Origin: Pseudoalteromonas prydzensis
GTDB taxonomy: Bacteria > Pseudomonadota > Gammaproteobacteria > Enterobacterales > Alteromonadaceae
DNA: 64,000 bases
Assembly: GCF_001661495.1 (NCBI RefSeq)
Contig: NZ_BDDT01000005.1
Location: 1 to 64,000, forward strand
Direction of reading: 5' to 3'
Shown here: piece by piece, positions 56,192 through 64,000 of the stretch
How the letters are laid out: the number at the start of each line of letters is the position of its first letter
How positions within the stretch are numbered: position 1 is the stretch's first letter
The notes under the pieces: generated by a model
What the model saw: only the letters and a program-made list of their open reading frames with translations
Database searches by the model: none
What the model was told of the DNA's origin: nothing
Program-made: the position numbers and the translations under genes

Positions 56192-59100
56192 TCACAAAAA
56201 GAAGCTGACGACAATGTTACTGCACGTTTATCTGATAGTGACAAATATAATGCTTTTCCTTTGTCTTACAAACAACGCCGATTATGGCTCAGTATTCAAC
56301 GTGATGGTGATTCACCTTTGAATCATCACGCTACTTGTATTCACATGCGTGGCCAATGCGATTTGAAGAAGTTGGAAATAGCGTTGCTTAAATTGCAGCA
56401 ACGACACGAAAGTCTTCGCACCAGATTTAATTCGGATGATACGGAAGTCTGGCAACAATTAGTTGAAGTTTCATCGTTTAATTTACCAGTCCAAGATTTT
56501 CATGAAGAGAAAATTGCCGATAGCGAGCTCGAGCGTATTATCGCGAGTGTTTCTGAATCACCATTTGATCTCAATGTCGACTTATTGTTTAAAGTGACAC
56601 TGATTCAGTTGACAAACAATGAGCATATACTCGTACTCGTGACTCATAGCCTTATTGCTGATGCGCAGTCCCATCCCCTGTTATTACGTGACCTTATCTC
56701 TATTTATCAGCATGAGTCTGGGGAAAATCTGCCGCAGCTTCCTGAACTATCTTTGCAGTTTGCCGAATATGTCGAGTGGGAAAATCGCTCGCTAAGTAGC
56801 GAAAAGCTCAATAATGATTTTGAATTTTGGTTGAAGGCTCTCAAGGATGTTCCTCAAATTCATAACCTGCCTACTGATTATGTGCGTCCTATCGAGAACC
56901 GTCATCGCGCTGCGGTTATTACCAAACCTTTGCCATTAAGCCTGATGAAACGAGTAGAAAAAGCTGCTTTGGATAGTGAATGTAAGCCGTTTGAGTTTAT
57001 GTATACTCTATTTTCTGTACTACTGGCTCGAATAAGTGCTAATACAGAAGTAGTTGTTGGTATCAATGCTGACAATCGAGTGCAAGGGCCGTTTGACGAT
57101 GTTATCGGACAATTATCCAATACATTGATTATTCGCTCGCAAGTGAATAAATCGATGCATTTAACTGAGCTTTTGCAACAGAATCGCGAGTATTTTAATG
57201 CCGCATCTGGTCATCAGTTGCTGCCTAATGAACTGCTATTATCTAAGCTTGGTGTACCTCAGTCGTTGGCTGCAAATCCTCTATGTCAAATTTTCTTTTC
57301 CATGTCAAAAGCGCCGCTAATTCAAGATGAGCACAATTTATTGAATGCGGAACTAATTCGACCAAAAAGCACTATCACTGCCTACGATTTAAAGCTTGAT
57401 ATTTCGAACCGTGCTACAGATTTGAACCTTGTCTGGGAGTACAACACAGATCTATTTACCGAAAGCACCATTGATAATATGGCGGATATGTACCTGTATC
57501 TGATGGAAGCTGCACTACAAGCGCCTGAAACTTCGGTTTGGCAATTGCCACTAGCGACTGAACAACTGCACCCAAGTGTCAGTGTGTCTGACTATCCGCA
57601 TTGTCGGCTAGAACAATGGTTTGCTGAGGCTGCTGTTGCAACGCCAGAGCAATTTGCGATTATTGAAGGCAAACAGCGATTGACGTTCTCACAGCTTGAC
57701 CGGCAGAGTCATAAACTGGCGGCATTCCTTCAGGAACAGGGCATTGGCTCTGGAGAGCGGATTGGTTTGTGTGGTAATCGCTCTGTTGAAGCGATTGTTG
57801 GTCTGTTAGCAATCCTTAAATCTGGTGCTGCTTATGTGCCGATGGAGCCTTCATACCCAGAAGCCCGGTTGCGGTATGTTGTTGAGAATGCATCGGTTGA
57901 TTTAGTGTTACTTACCAGTGAAGCCGTCAATACATTTCCATTGTCTGATGTCGAAATTTTGGTGCTAAGTGGTGCAGAAGAAAAGCAGTGGTTAGAAGAC
58001 TATGACAATTATGAATTGAATTGTGGTCAGTTTAGTGCAGAGGATCCAGCTTATGTCATCTATACTTCAGGTTCAACAGGACAACCTAAAGGAGTGCCGG
58101 TAAGTCATCATAATTTAGTGCACTATGTTAGCCAGTTGTCTCAACGATATCCGTTTTCACCTGGGCTAAATTATGCTCTGACTGCAACATTGGCCACAGA
58201 TTTAGGTAATACAATTCTTTTTACATCTATGGTAAAAAGTGGCTGTTTGCATGTTATCAATCATAATACTGCTGTCGATGCTAAGTTAATGTGGGAGTAT
58301 TTTGCCCAGCATGATATAGATGTCGCAAAGTTTACTCCAAGCCATTATAGCGCCCTTATTGCTGAGGACGGACTTCCTCTACTGTTGCCTAATAAATATT
58401 TAATTTTCGGTGGTGAAGTTTTTAGCAGCGCTTTGTTGAGGACAATCCAAAGTCGTTGCGCTAATACAGCATGTCGTATTATTAATCATTATGGCCCCAC
58501 GGAAACAACTATTGGTTGTTTGACTTACGAGGTCAACGGAAATGAGAAAGGTTGTTCGATACCTGTCGGTCAGCCATTGGGAAATATGGCGGCTATCATT
58601 ATGCAGGATGGCCAGGCGGTTCCGTGTGGTGTTATCGGAGAGCTGGTAATTGCAGGACCTTCTGTTACATCGGGTTATTTAAATGGTGGTGATGAGCAAG
58701 TTAAATATTTTCAAATAGCTTTAGACAATGGACAAGTGCTTAACGCTTATCGTACCGGTGATCAGTCAGTGCAGGATGCAAATGGTGACATCACATTTAT
58801 TGGACGGCAGGATGAACAAGTAAGAATACGCGGTTTTCGAGTGGAAATTGGAGAGATCGAAAATGCGTTATTATCAATCGAATCTGTATCTCAAGCGGCG
58901 GTTTTGCTGCATCAAGATGGAGACGTATCTAAATTATCGGCTTATGTTGCCACAGTGAAATCGAATGAGCAGATCGCAAAGGAATTAAAGCTACTGCTTT
59001 TAGGGCATATGCTTCCTGATCGGATACATGTATTTAAAACATTACCGCTCACTGCAAATGGTAAGCTAGATCGCCGTGCCCTTTCATCTTTGGAGGGGGG

Positions 59101-62100
59101 AGACACAGTTTCTTATCTTGCGCCAAGCAGCAAAACGGAACAAGGCCTACAAACGATTTATCAGGAATTGTTAAAGCTTGAAACTGTCAGTGCAAATGGT
59201 GATTTTTTTGAGTTAGGAGGTCATTCATTACTTACGACTCGTTTGTTATCGCGTATTCGGGATTCATTTAATGTTGATCTCACGATAAACGATATCTTCA
59301 GTTGCCCTGTATTGAATGAGCTGGCGCAGCTAATAGATACTCAGGAAACGTCCAATTATAAAAATGTGCTGGCGGTTACCAGCGAAGTTGATGAAGTTCC
59401 ACTTTCGTATGCTCAACAGCGCTTGTGGTTTATCGAACAATATGAAGGTGGTAGTTCGCATTACAACATGCCCTTTGCCATGAGAATAGATGGCCGCTTA
59501 AATCTGAGTATCGCAGAGCAGGCATTCCAGCTTATCATTGAACGTCATCGAGCATTACGAACTAACTTTGTAAAGAAAAATGAAGGTCCAGTTCAGTTGG
59601 TCAATTGTAACCCTGAGTTTGAACTAAAAGTTCATGACCTTGGTGAGTTGCAAGGAGGTGAACAACAAAAAGCGATTGATGCGCTTATTGCAGAGAATAC
59701 GAACTACGAGTTTGATCTGGTATTGGATTTGATGATTCGGGCCAGTTACATTCATACCCAGGAACAGTGTGGAATTTTATTAGTTAATTTACATCATATT
59801 GCGAGCGACGGTTGGTCGTTGAGCAATTTGATGAATGAATTTAAAGAAATCTATGATGCCTTACTCATAGGGCGAGAAGTAAACCTGCCAAATCTTAGTG
59901 TGCAATATGGAGATTTTGCCGTTTGGCAAACGCAAAAATTACAGGATTCTCAATCCCAGAAGGATTATTGGTTAAAACAGCTTAATGGTTTGCCACAAGT
60001 ACATAACCTGCCGCTTGATAGAGCGAGACCACAGAAGCAAACCTTTGCCGGTAGTATGCATGAACTTGTAATAGACAAAGAGCGGGTTGATGCTTTACAG
60101 CGATTAGCAAATAGCCATGATTCGACTCTGTTTATGGTGTTACATGCGGCGTTTTCTATTTTGCTAAGCGGCTATTCAGGACAAAAAGACATTGTTATAG
60201 GTACACCTGTCGCCAATCGGTTAGATAGCCAGCTTGAAACTTTAATCGGCTTCTTTATAAATACGTTACTTTTACGTACGCAACATCAGCATGGAGTCAG
60301 CTTTCGCCAGTTATTGCAACAAATTCGTTCCGTGAATTTGGATGCCTTGGAAAATCAAGATATTCCATTTGAATATTTAGTTGAAAAGATTAACCCCGTA
60401 CGTAGTGCCAGTCATGCACCCTTGTGTCAAATCATGATGAGTATGAGTAATTATGATATGCCGATAACTCGGCTTGAAAATGCAGAGCTGACCCCGTTAC
60501 CGATCGAAGGGCTGCCATCGAAATTTGATTTATTGCTTAATGGTCGCGACAGTGAACAGGGGCTAAGCCTGACTTTTCTGTATAACAGCGATTTGTTTAA
60601 TGCCGAAACCATTGCCGGTTATGCAAAATCTTTTGAACTTATTTTGCATCGTATTGTGGCTGATCCAGATTGCAGCGTTGATAGATTATTGATCCCTGAT
60701 GCGGATGAAGTTGTCGAGTTGATCGCGCTGAACCCTGCGCCTCAGCTTCAAACGGTGCATCCTCTCATTCATCAATATGTTGAAGCACAAGCGCTGTCAA
60801 ATGGTGAGAGTATTGCGTTAAGTACTGAGCGGGCTGTTATGAGCTACAGGCAGTTAAATGAAGCGGCTAACCAATTAGCTGCCGAAATGATTGACCGAGG
60901 GATCAAAGCGCAAGCATTGATCGGATTAAGCTGTGAACGGAATTGCGATATGGTGGTAGCAATGCTAGCCATATTAAAGGTTGGTGCCGCGTATGTGCCA
61001 TTAGATCCTGATTATCCGTCGGCACGTATAAAAGATATGGTCGAGGATTGCGATCTGGCAATGATTATCTGCCATAAGGCGATGTTGCCGATTTTTGCTG
61101 AATTTCAAACCAATTGTCTTGCCTATGATGACGAGTTTGTGCAGCAGCGTTTGCGCGATAATGCTAAAGGCAATATTCAACATGCTGAGCTGGGTTGTCA
61201 TACTTGTGCCTATGTTAATTTTACTTCCGGTTCAACAGGTAAACCCAAAGGCGTTATGGTGCCTCACCGTGCCATCATCCGCCTGGTTATTGATACTAAC
61301 TTTATTGAGTTTGATGCCGAATGTTGTGTCGCCCAAACGTCAAATTGCTCATTTGATGCTGCAACTCTGGAAATTTGGGGAGCTTTAGCTAATGGTGCTC
61401 GCCTGCATTTTGTGAGTAAAGAGGATATGTTAGATCCCAACAGATTACCTTCACTAATATCTGATGCTTCTATCTCGACAATGTTCTTGACGACATCGTT
61501 ATTTCATCAAATTGCCAATGCAATGCCGACGGCTTTTGAACGTTTGAAATACCTTGTTGTTGGTGGCGAAGCTATTGGTGTTGCAGCGGTGAACAAAGTC
61601 CTAAAATATGGCAAGCCAGATCATTTACTAAATGGTTATGGTCCGACCGAAAATACGACATTCAGTGCTGTTTTTGATATTCAAATAGCATCCGAGCAGG
61701 CTTATCCCATTGGCTTTCCAGTACGCGGTACCGATTGCTTTATCCTTGACGATAACCGTGAATTACTTCCTCGGGGCGCAGTTGGCGAGCTCTATGTTGG
61801 TGGTCTGGGCGTTGCTCTTGGTTATATTTCTCGCCCTGAGTTAACGGCGGAACGTTTTTTCAAGGATGAACGATTAGCACCTAGCTACCTGTATCGCACT
61901 GGCGATCTGGTGCGCTGGAAGTATGATGGTACGTTGGAATATCTGGGACGTATTGATCATCAGGTTAAGATCCGCGGTTTTCGGGTCGAGCTTGGTGAAA
62001 TTGAAACAAAACTCAGTTTACTTGAGCTGGTTAATGAGTCGCATGTGATGGCGATCAGCGATGCATCGAATACTAAGCGACTTGTTGCCTACCTGACGCC

Positions 62101-64000
62101 TTCCGCAAGTTTCAATTTGGTTGAACATGAAGACTTTTGCCAGCACGTTCGCGCTGAGATATCAGAAATATTACCTGATTATATGATCCCTAGTCAGTTT
62201 GTGGTGATGGAGCAATTGCCGTTAAATGAAAATGGTAAGGTTGACCGAAATAAGTTAATCGTTCCTGAACTGATGGAAAATCCTATTGATTTTAAGGAAC
62301 CAGTTGGCGAGCTTGAGATTTCTATCGCCAATATCTTCTGTCATTTGTTAAAACGTGCGAGCGTTAGCCGTCATGGCAACTTCTTTAGTTTAGGTGGGCA
62401 CTCATTGCTGGCTGTTCAGCTGGCAAGTGAATTAAAATTACAACTGGAAAAGGTCGTGCCTATCCGCGAAATATTTTCGCAGCCTAGCGTTTCACAGTTG
62501 GCACACTGGATTGAAAATAATCAGCTTAAAAAAGCATTGCCCGCGATAAAATCTATTGCCAACAAACAGGCAATTCCTTTGTCTTTTGAGCAGAATAGAT
62601 TGTGGTTTATTGATTTGGTTGGGGCTGGCAGCAGTCAATACAATATGCCGGCTTGTTTTGCTATTCGTGGCGAACTAAATATTGATGCACTTCAAACAGC
62701 GTTTGATTCTATAGTGGAGCAGCATGAAATATTACGCACACGTTATGAAGAAAACCAAGGTCAGTATGTTCAGGTTGTCCAGGCTGCGAAGAAAGTTCCA
62801 CTACGTATTGTTGACTTATCAAATTTAGCAGATGAACAAAGGAATACTCAACTTGCTGCATCGTTAATCGATGCCGAGAATGAGGTGTTTAATTTAAGTG
62901 TTGATCTGATGATCCGTGTGCACTTATTTAAGTTGGCGCAGGATGATCATAGGTTACTGATTAATATTCATCATATTGCCTGTGATGGATGGTCGATGGG
63001 GATTTTGGTTAAAGAGTTGAACCAACTTTATAGTGCGTTGAACTCTGACTCACAGGTCGTATTGAAACCGTTGGCGCTGCAGTATGCGGATTATTCTCTA
63101 TGGCAAAAACAACACCTGACGGTGGATTTTCTTGAAAATCAGAAACGCTACTGGTTGGCTAGGTTGGCTGATATTCCGGTAGTTCACAGTTTGCCTTTAG
63201 ACAAAGTGCGTCCGGCTCAAATGACTACAACGGGTCATCAATTCTGGCAACGTTTCGACAAGTCCAAATTAGACAGTTTACAAAACTTTGCTGATGTAAA
63301 CGGTGTGACGTTGTTCATGTTGTTGCAATCTATCTATGCGCTTACGATAGGGCGATGGAGCAGAGAGCGTGACATAGTGATAGGCACACCGTTGGCCGGT
63401 CGTAATGACAAAGCTCTGGAAGACTTGGTTGGTTGTTTTGTTAATACCATGGTTATTCGCAACAATGTGGATAGTAGCCTTACGTTTAACCAATTCCTTG
63501 CGCAAAATAAAGACCATATTCTTAGTGATTTCGATCATCAAGATGTCCCTTTTGAGCTGCTGGTTGAAGCTATTAATCCACCTCGGAGCAACAGCCACCT
63601 GCCGATATTTCAGTTGTGGTTTGTACTGCAAAACATGGAAGTTGGCCAACTTGCATGGCCAGGGCTGGAACTCACGCAATTAAAGCCAGCAGGATGTAAT
63701 GCCAAGTTTGATCTCATGCTAAGCGCGACTGAAGATGAGCAGGGGCTAGACTTGCATTGGGTGTACAACACCGCGTTATTTGAACAACAAACGATCATGA
63801 CCTTAGCCGACAGTTTTAGTCACTTGGTTGATGAGATACTGATTAATCAAGATCAGTGTCTTAATCACTATTCATTATTGAATGGAAAACAGCAAAAGGT
63901 CTTGTTGGAGCTTAGGCAAAAGCAACAACCAAAACCAGCTACTCGCACTGTGGTTGATAATATTTCTGCCTATGCTTTGGCATATCCTGAGGCAACAGCC
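56033..64000 (+). CDS. Nonribosomal peptide synthetase 2 (partial, runs off the window): dock-C*-A(Asp)-T-C-A-T-C-(A)
   Basis: At least 2,656 aa; no stop before the window end. Residues 1-53 form a TubC-type docking domain (NVLELLKTISDKNIDLRLEG then DKLKIRGDK). C* (about 75-505) has HSLIADA at 205-211 instead of HHxxxDG. A (about 526-1010) has YTSGSTGQPKG and code D-L-T-K-I-G-H-I-G-K, that is aspartate. T has Ser1065 in LGGHS. C (about 1122-1550) has HHIASDG at 1254-1260. The next A (about 1576-2070) has code D-A-L-F-V-G-G-T-F-K, Val-like or other branched aliphatic. T has Ser2124. The last C (about 2181-2600) has HHIACDG at 2313-2319, and a further A begins at about 2640. No epimerase domain seen. 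The ATG at 56033 overlaps the oxygenase gene by 14 nt. Confidence 0.93.
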   Translation, partial: MNVLELLKTISDKNIDLRLEGDKLKIRGDKQALDAEIVAAIQKHKPQLVEYLSSQKEADDNVTARLSDSDKYNAFPLSYKQRRLWLSIQRDGDSPLNHHATCIHMRGQCDLKKLEIALLKLQQRHESLRTRFNSDDTEVWQQLVEVSSFNLPVQDFHEEKIADSELERIIASVSESPFDLNVDLLFKVTLIQLTNNEHILVLVTHSLIADAQSHPLLLRDLISIYQHESGENLPQLPELSLQFAEYVEWENRSLSSEKLNNDFEFWLKALKDVPQIHNLPTDYVRPIENRHRAAVITKPLPLSLMKRVEKAALDSECKPFEFMYTLFSVLLARISANTEVVVGINADNRVQGPFDDVIGQLSNTLIIRSQVNKSMHLTELLQQNREYFNAASGHQLLPNELLLSKLGVPQSLAANPLCQIFFSMSKAPLIQDEHNLLNAELIRPKSTITAYDLKLDISNRATDLNLVWEYNTDLFTESTIDNMADMYLYLMEAALQAPETSVWQLPLATEQLHPSVSVSDYPHCRLEQWFAEAAVATPEQFAIIEGKQRLTFSQLDRQSHKLAAFLQEQGIGSGERIGLCGNRSVEAIVGLLAILKSGAAYVPMEPSYPEARLRYVVENASVDLVLLTSEAVNTFPLSDVEILVLSGAEEKQWLEDYDNYELNCGQFSAEDPAYVIYTSGSTGQPKGVPVSHHNLVHYVSQLSQRYPFSPGLNYALTATLATDLGNTILFTSMVKSGCLHVINHNTAVDAKLMWEYFAQHDIDVAKFTPSHYSALIAEDGLPLLLPNKYLIFGGEVFSSALLRTIQSRCANTACRIINHYGPTETTIGCLTYEVNGNEKGCSIPVGQPLGNMAAIIMQDGQAVPCGVIGELVIAGPSVTSGYLNGGDEQVKYFQIALDNGQVLNAYRTGDQSVQDANGDITFIGRQDEQVRIRGFRVEIGEIENALLSIESVSQAAVLLHQDGDVSKLSAYVATVKSNEQIAKELKLLLLGHMLPDRIHVFKTLPLTANGKLDRRALSSLEGGDTVSYLAPSSKTEQGLQTIYQELLKLETVSANGDFFELGGHSLLTTRLLSRIRDSFNVDLTINDIFSCPVLNELAQLIDTQETSNYKNVLAVTSEVDEVPLSYAQQRLWFIEQYEGGSSHYNMPFAMRIDGRLNLSIAEQAFQLIIERHRALRTNFVKKNEGPVQLVNCNPEFELKVHDLGELQGGEQQKAIDALIAENTNYEFDLVLDLMIRASYIHTQEQCGILLVNLHHIASDGWSLSNLMNEFKEIYDALLIGREVNLPNLSVQYGDFAVWQTQKLQDSQSQKDYWLKQLNGLPQVHNLPLDRARPQKQTFAGSMHELVIDKERVDALQRLANSHDSTLFMVLHAAFSILLSGYSGQKDIVIGTPVANRLDSQLETLIGFFINTLLLRTQHQHGVSFRQLLQQIRSVNLDALENQDIPFEYLVEKINPVRSASHAPLCQIMMSMSNYDMPITRLENAELTPLPIEGLPSKFDLLLNGRDSEQGLSLTFLYNSDLFNAETIAGYAKSFELILHRIVADPDCSVDRLLIPDADEVVELIALNPAPQLQTVHPLIHQYVEAQALSNGESIALSTERAVMSYRQLNEAANQLAAEMIDRGIKAQALIGLSCERNCDMVVAMLAILKVGAAYVPLDPDYPSARIKDMVEDCDLAMIICHKAMLPIFAEFQTNCLAYDDEFVQQRLRDNAKGNIQHAELGCHTCAYVNFTSGSTGKPKGVMVPHRAIIRLVIDTNFIEFDAECCVAQTSNCSFDAATLEIWGALANGARLHFVSKEDMLDPNRLPSLISDASISTMFLTTSLFHQIANAMPTAFERLKYLVVGGEAIGVAAVNKVLKYGKPDHLLNGYGPTENTTFSAVFDIQIASEQAYPIGFPVRGTDCFILDDNRELLPRGAVGELYVGGLGVALGYISRPELTAERFFKDERLAPSYLYRTGDLVRWKYDGTLEYLGRIDHQVKIRGFRVELGEIETKLSLLELVNESHVMAISDASNTKRLVAYLTPSASFNLVEHEDFCQHVRAEISEILPDYMIPSQFVVMEQLPLNENGKVDRNKLIVPELMENPIDFKEPVGELEISIANIFCHLLKRASVSRHGNFFSLGGHSLLAVQLASELKLQLEKVVPIREIFSQPSVSQLAHWIENNQLKKALPAIKSIANKQAIPLSFEQNRLWFIDLVGAGSSQYNMPACFAIRGELNIDALQTAFDSIVEQHEILRTRYEENQGQYVQVVQAAKKVPLRIVDLSNLADEQRNTQLAASLIDAENEVFNLSVDLMIRVHLFKLAQDDHRLLINIHHIACDGWSMGILVKELNQLYSALNSDSQVVLKPLALQYADYSLWQKQHLTVDFLENQKRYWLARLADIPVVHSLPLDKVRPAQMTTTGHQFWQRFDKSKLDSLQNFADVNGVTLFMLLQSIYALTIGRWSRERDIVIGTPLAGRNDKALEDLVGCFVNTMVIRNNVDSSLTFNQFLAQNKDHILSDFDHQDVPFELLVEAINPPRSNSHLPIFQLWFVLQNMEVGQLAWPGLELTQLKPAGCNAKFDLMLSATEDEQGLDLHWVYNTALFEQQTIMTLADSFSHLVDEILINQDQCLNHYSLLNGKQQKVLLELRQKQQPKPATRTVVDNISAYALAYPEATA
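56255..57545 (+). other. Degenerate condensation-like domain, candidate hydroxylase interface domain
   Basis: Residues about 75-505 of NRPS 2 follow the C-domain fold throughout (FPLSYKQRRLWL, RHESLRTRF, THSLIADAQSHPLLLRDLIS, VVVGINADNRV, IGQLSNTLIIR). However HHxxxDG reads H205-S-L-I-A-D-A, so the catalytic second His is Ser and the Gly is Ala. The domain is placed before an Asp A domain and after a SyrP-like gene, as expected of interface domains that recruit beta-hydroxylases in siderophore synthetases. Confidence 0.8.

Noticed and set aside
63278..63798. Minus- and plus-strand small ORFs inside NRPS 2
   Set aside because: They lie in other frames of the continuous NRPS 2 coding sequence, which reads through C-domain motifs to the window end.

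Overview
The window looks like chromosome of a marine gammaproteobacterium of the Alteromonadales, most likely Pseudoalteromonas. This is inferred from low GC, a CreBCD system next to an rRNA operon, glmS with a Tn7 attachment site, several TonB receptors with FecIR-type signalling, and a large NRPS cluster. No database search was possible, so family assignments rest on motifs read directly from the sequence.

Layout. 1-530: 3' end of a 23S rRNA gene, two near-identical 5S genes and a terminator. 0.67-4.2 kb: creB-creC-creD. 4.2-9.1 kb (minus strand): a small membrane protein, an MltD-like LysM transglycosylase, and a histidine kinase with its sigma54-dependent regulator. 9.1-16.2 kb: a HlyD/MacB-like exporter operon (fusion protein, ATPase, two paralogous permeases) preceded by two matching inverted repeats and a sigma54-type promoter, so the divergent two-component pair probably controls it. 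16.4-19.8 kb: an acetyltransferase, a DeoR-family regulator with an inverted-repeat operator, and glmS.

19.8-21.6 kb: a relic of a Tn7-like transposon. It starts exactly 25 nt after the glmS stop codon with a TGTGGG terminus and three TnsB-type sites at 20-bp spacing, followed by two unknown genes and a truncated tnsA. 21.8-25.2 kb holds unknown or secreted proteins and a PIN/HTH toxin-antitoxin pair whose toxin looks shortened.

25.4-37.6 kb: an esterase, then what looks like one functional group: FecR-like anti-sigma factor, STN-type TonB receptor, NLP (NEP1-like) cytolysin, ECF sigma factor, secreted PI-PLC-like phosphodiesterase and a second TonB receptor paralogous to the first, followed by an AraC regulator and a glutamine-amidotransferase-like protein. 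This may be a regulated system for attacking inositol-containing lipids of eukaryotic membranes and importing the products. That idea is inference.

37.6-45.2 kb: a degraded mobile region. It has an IS3 relic split by an IS256-family element with an 8-bp target duplication, a CadC/ToxR-like membrane regulator facing two tiny genes, a ParB-like protein, and IS66 and IS630 relics.

45.2-64.0 kb: a nonribosomal peptide cluster running off the right edge. It comprises an Sfp/EntD-type PPTase and type II thioesterase (minus strand), an 884-bp control region, a PvdQ-like Ntn-hydrolase acylase, NRPS 1 (C-A-T-C-T*), a SyrP/TauD-like hydroxylase, and NRPS 2 (TubC-type docking domain, degenerate C, A, T, C, A, T, C, start of A). 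The first A domain of NRPS 2 carries an aspartate specificity code. The carrier at the end of NRPS 1 has lost its serine, and the first C domain of NRPS 2 has lost its catalytic histidine. Together this reads as a split module that loads Asp, recruits a hydroxylase through an interface-like dead C domain to make beta-hydroxyaspartate, and may build an acylated precursor trimmed by the acylase, as in pyoverdine maturation. The product is probably a siderophore or lipopeptide.
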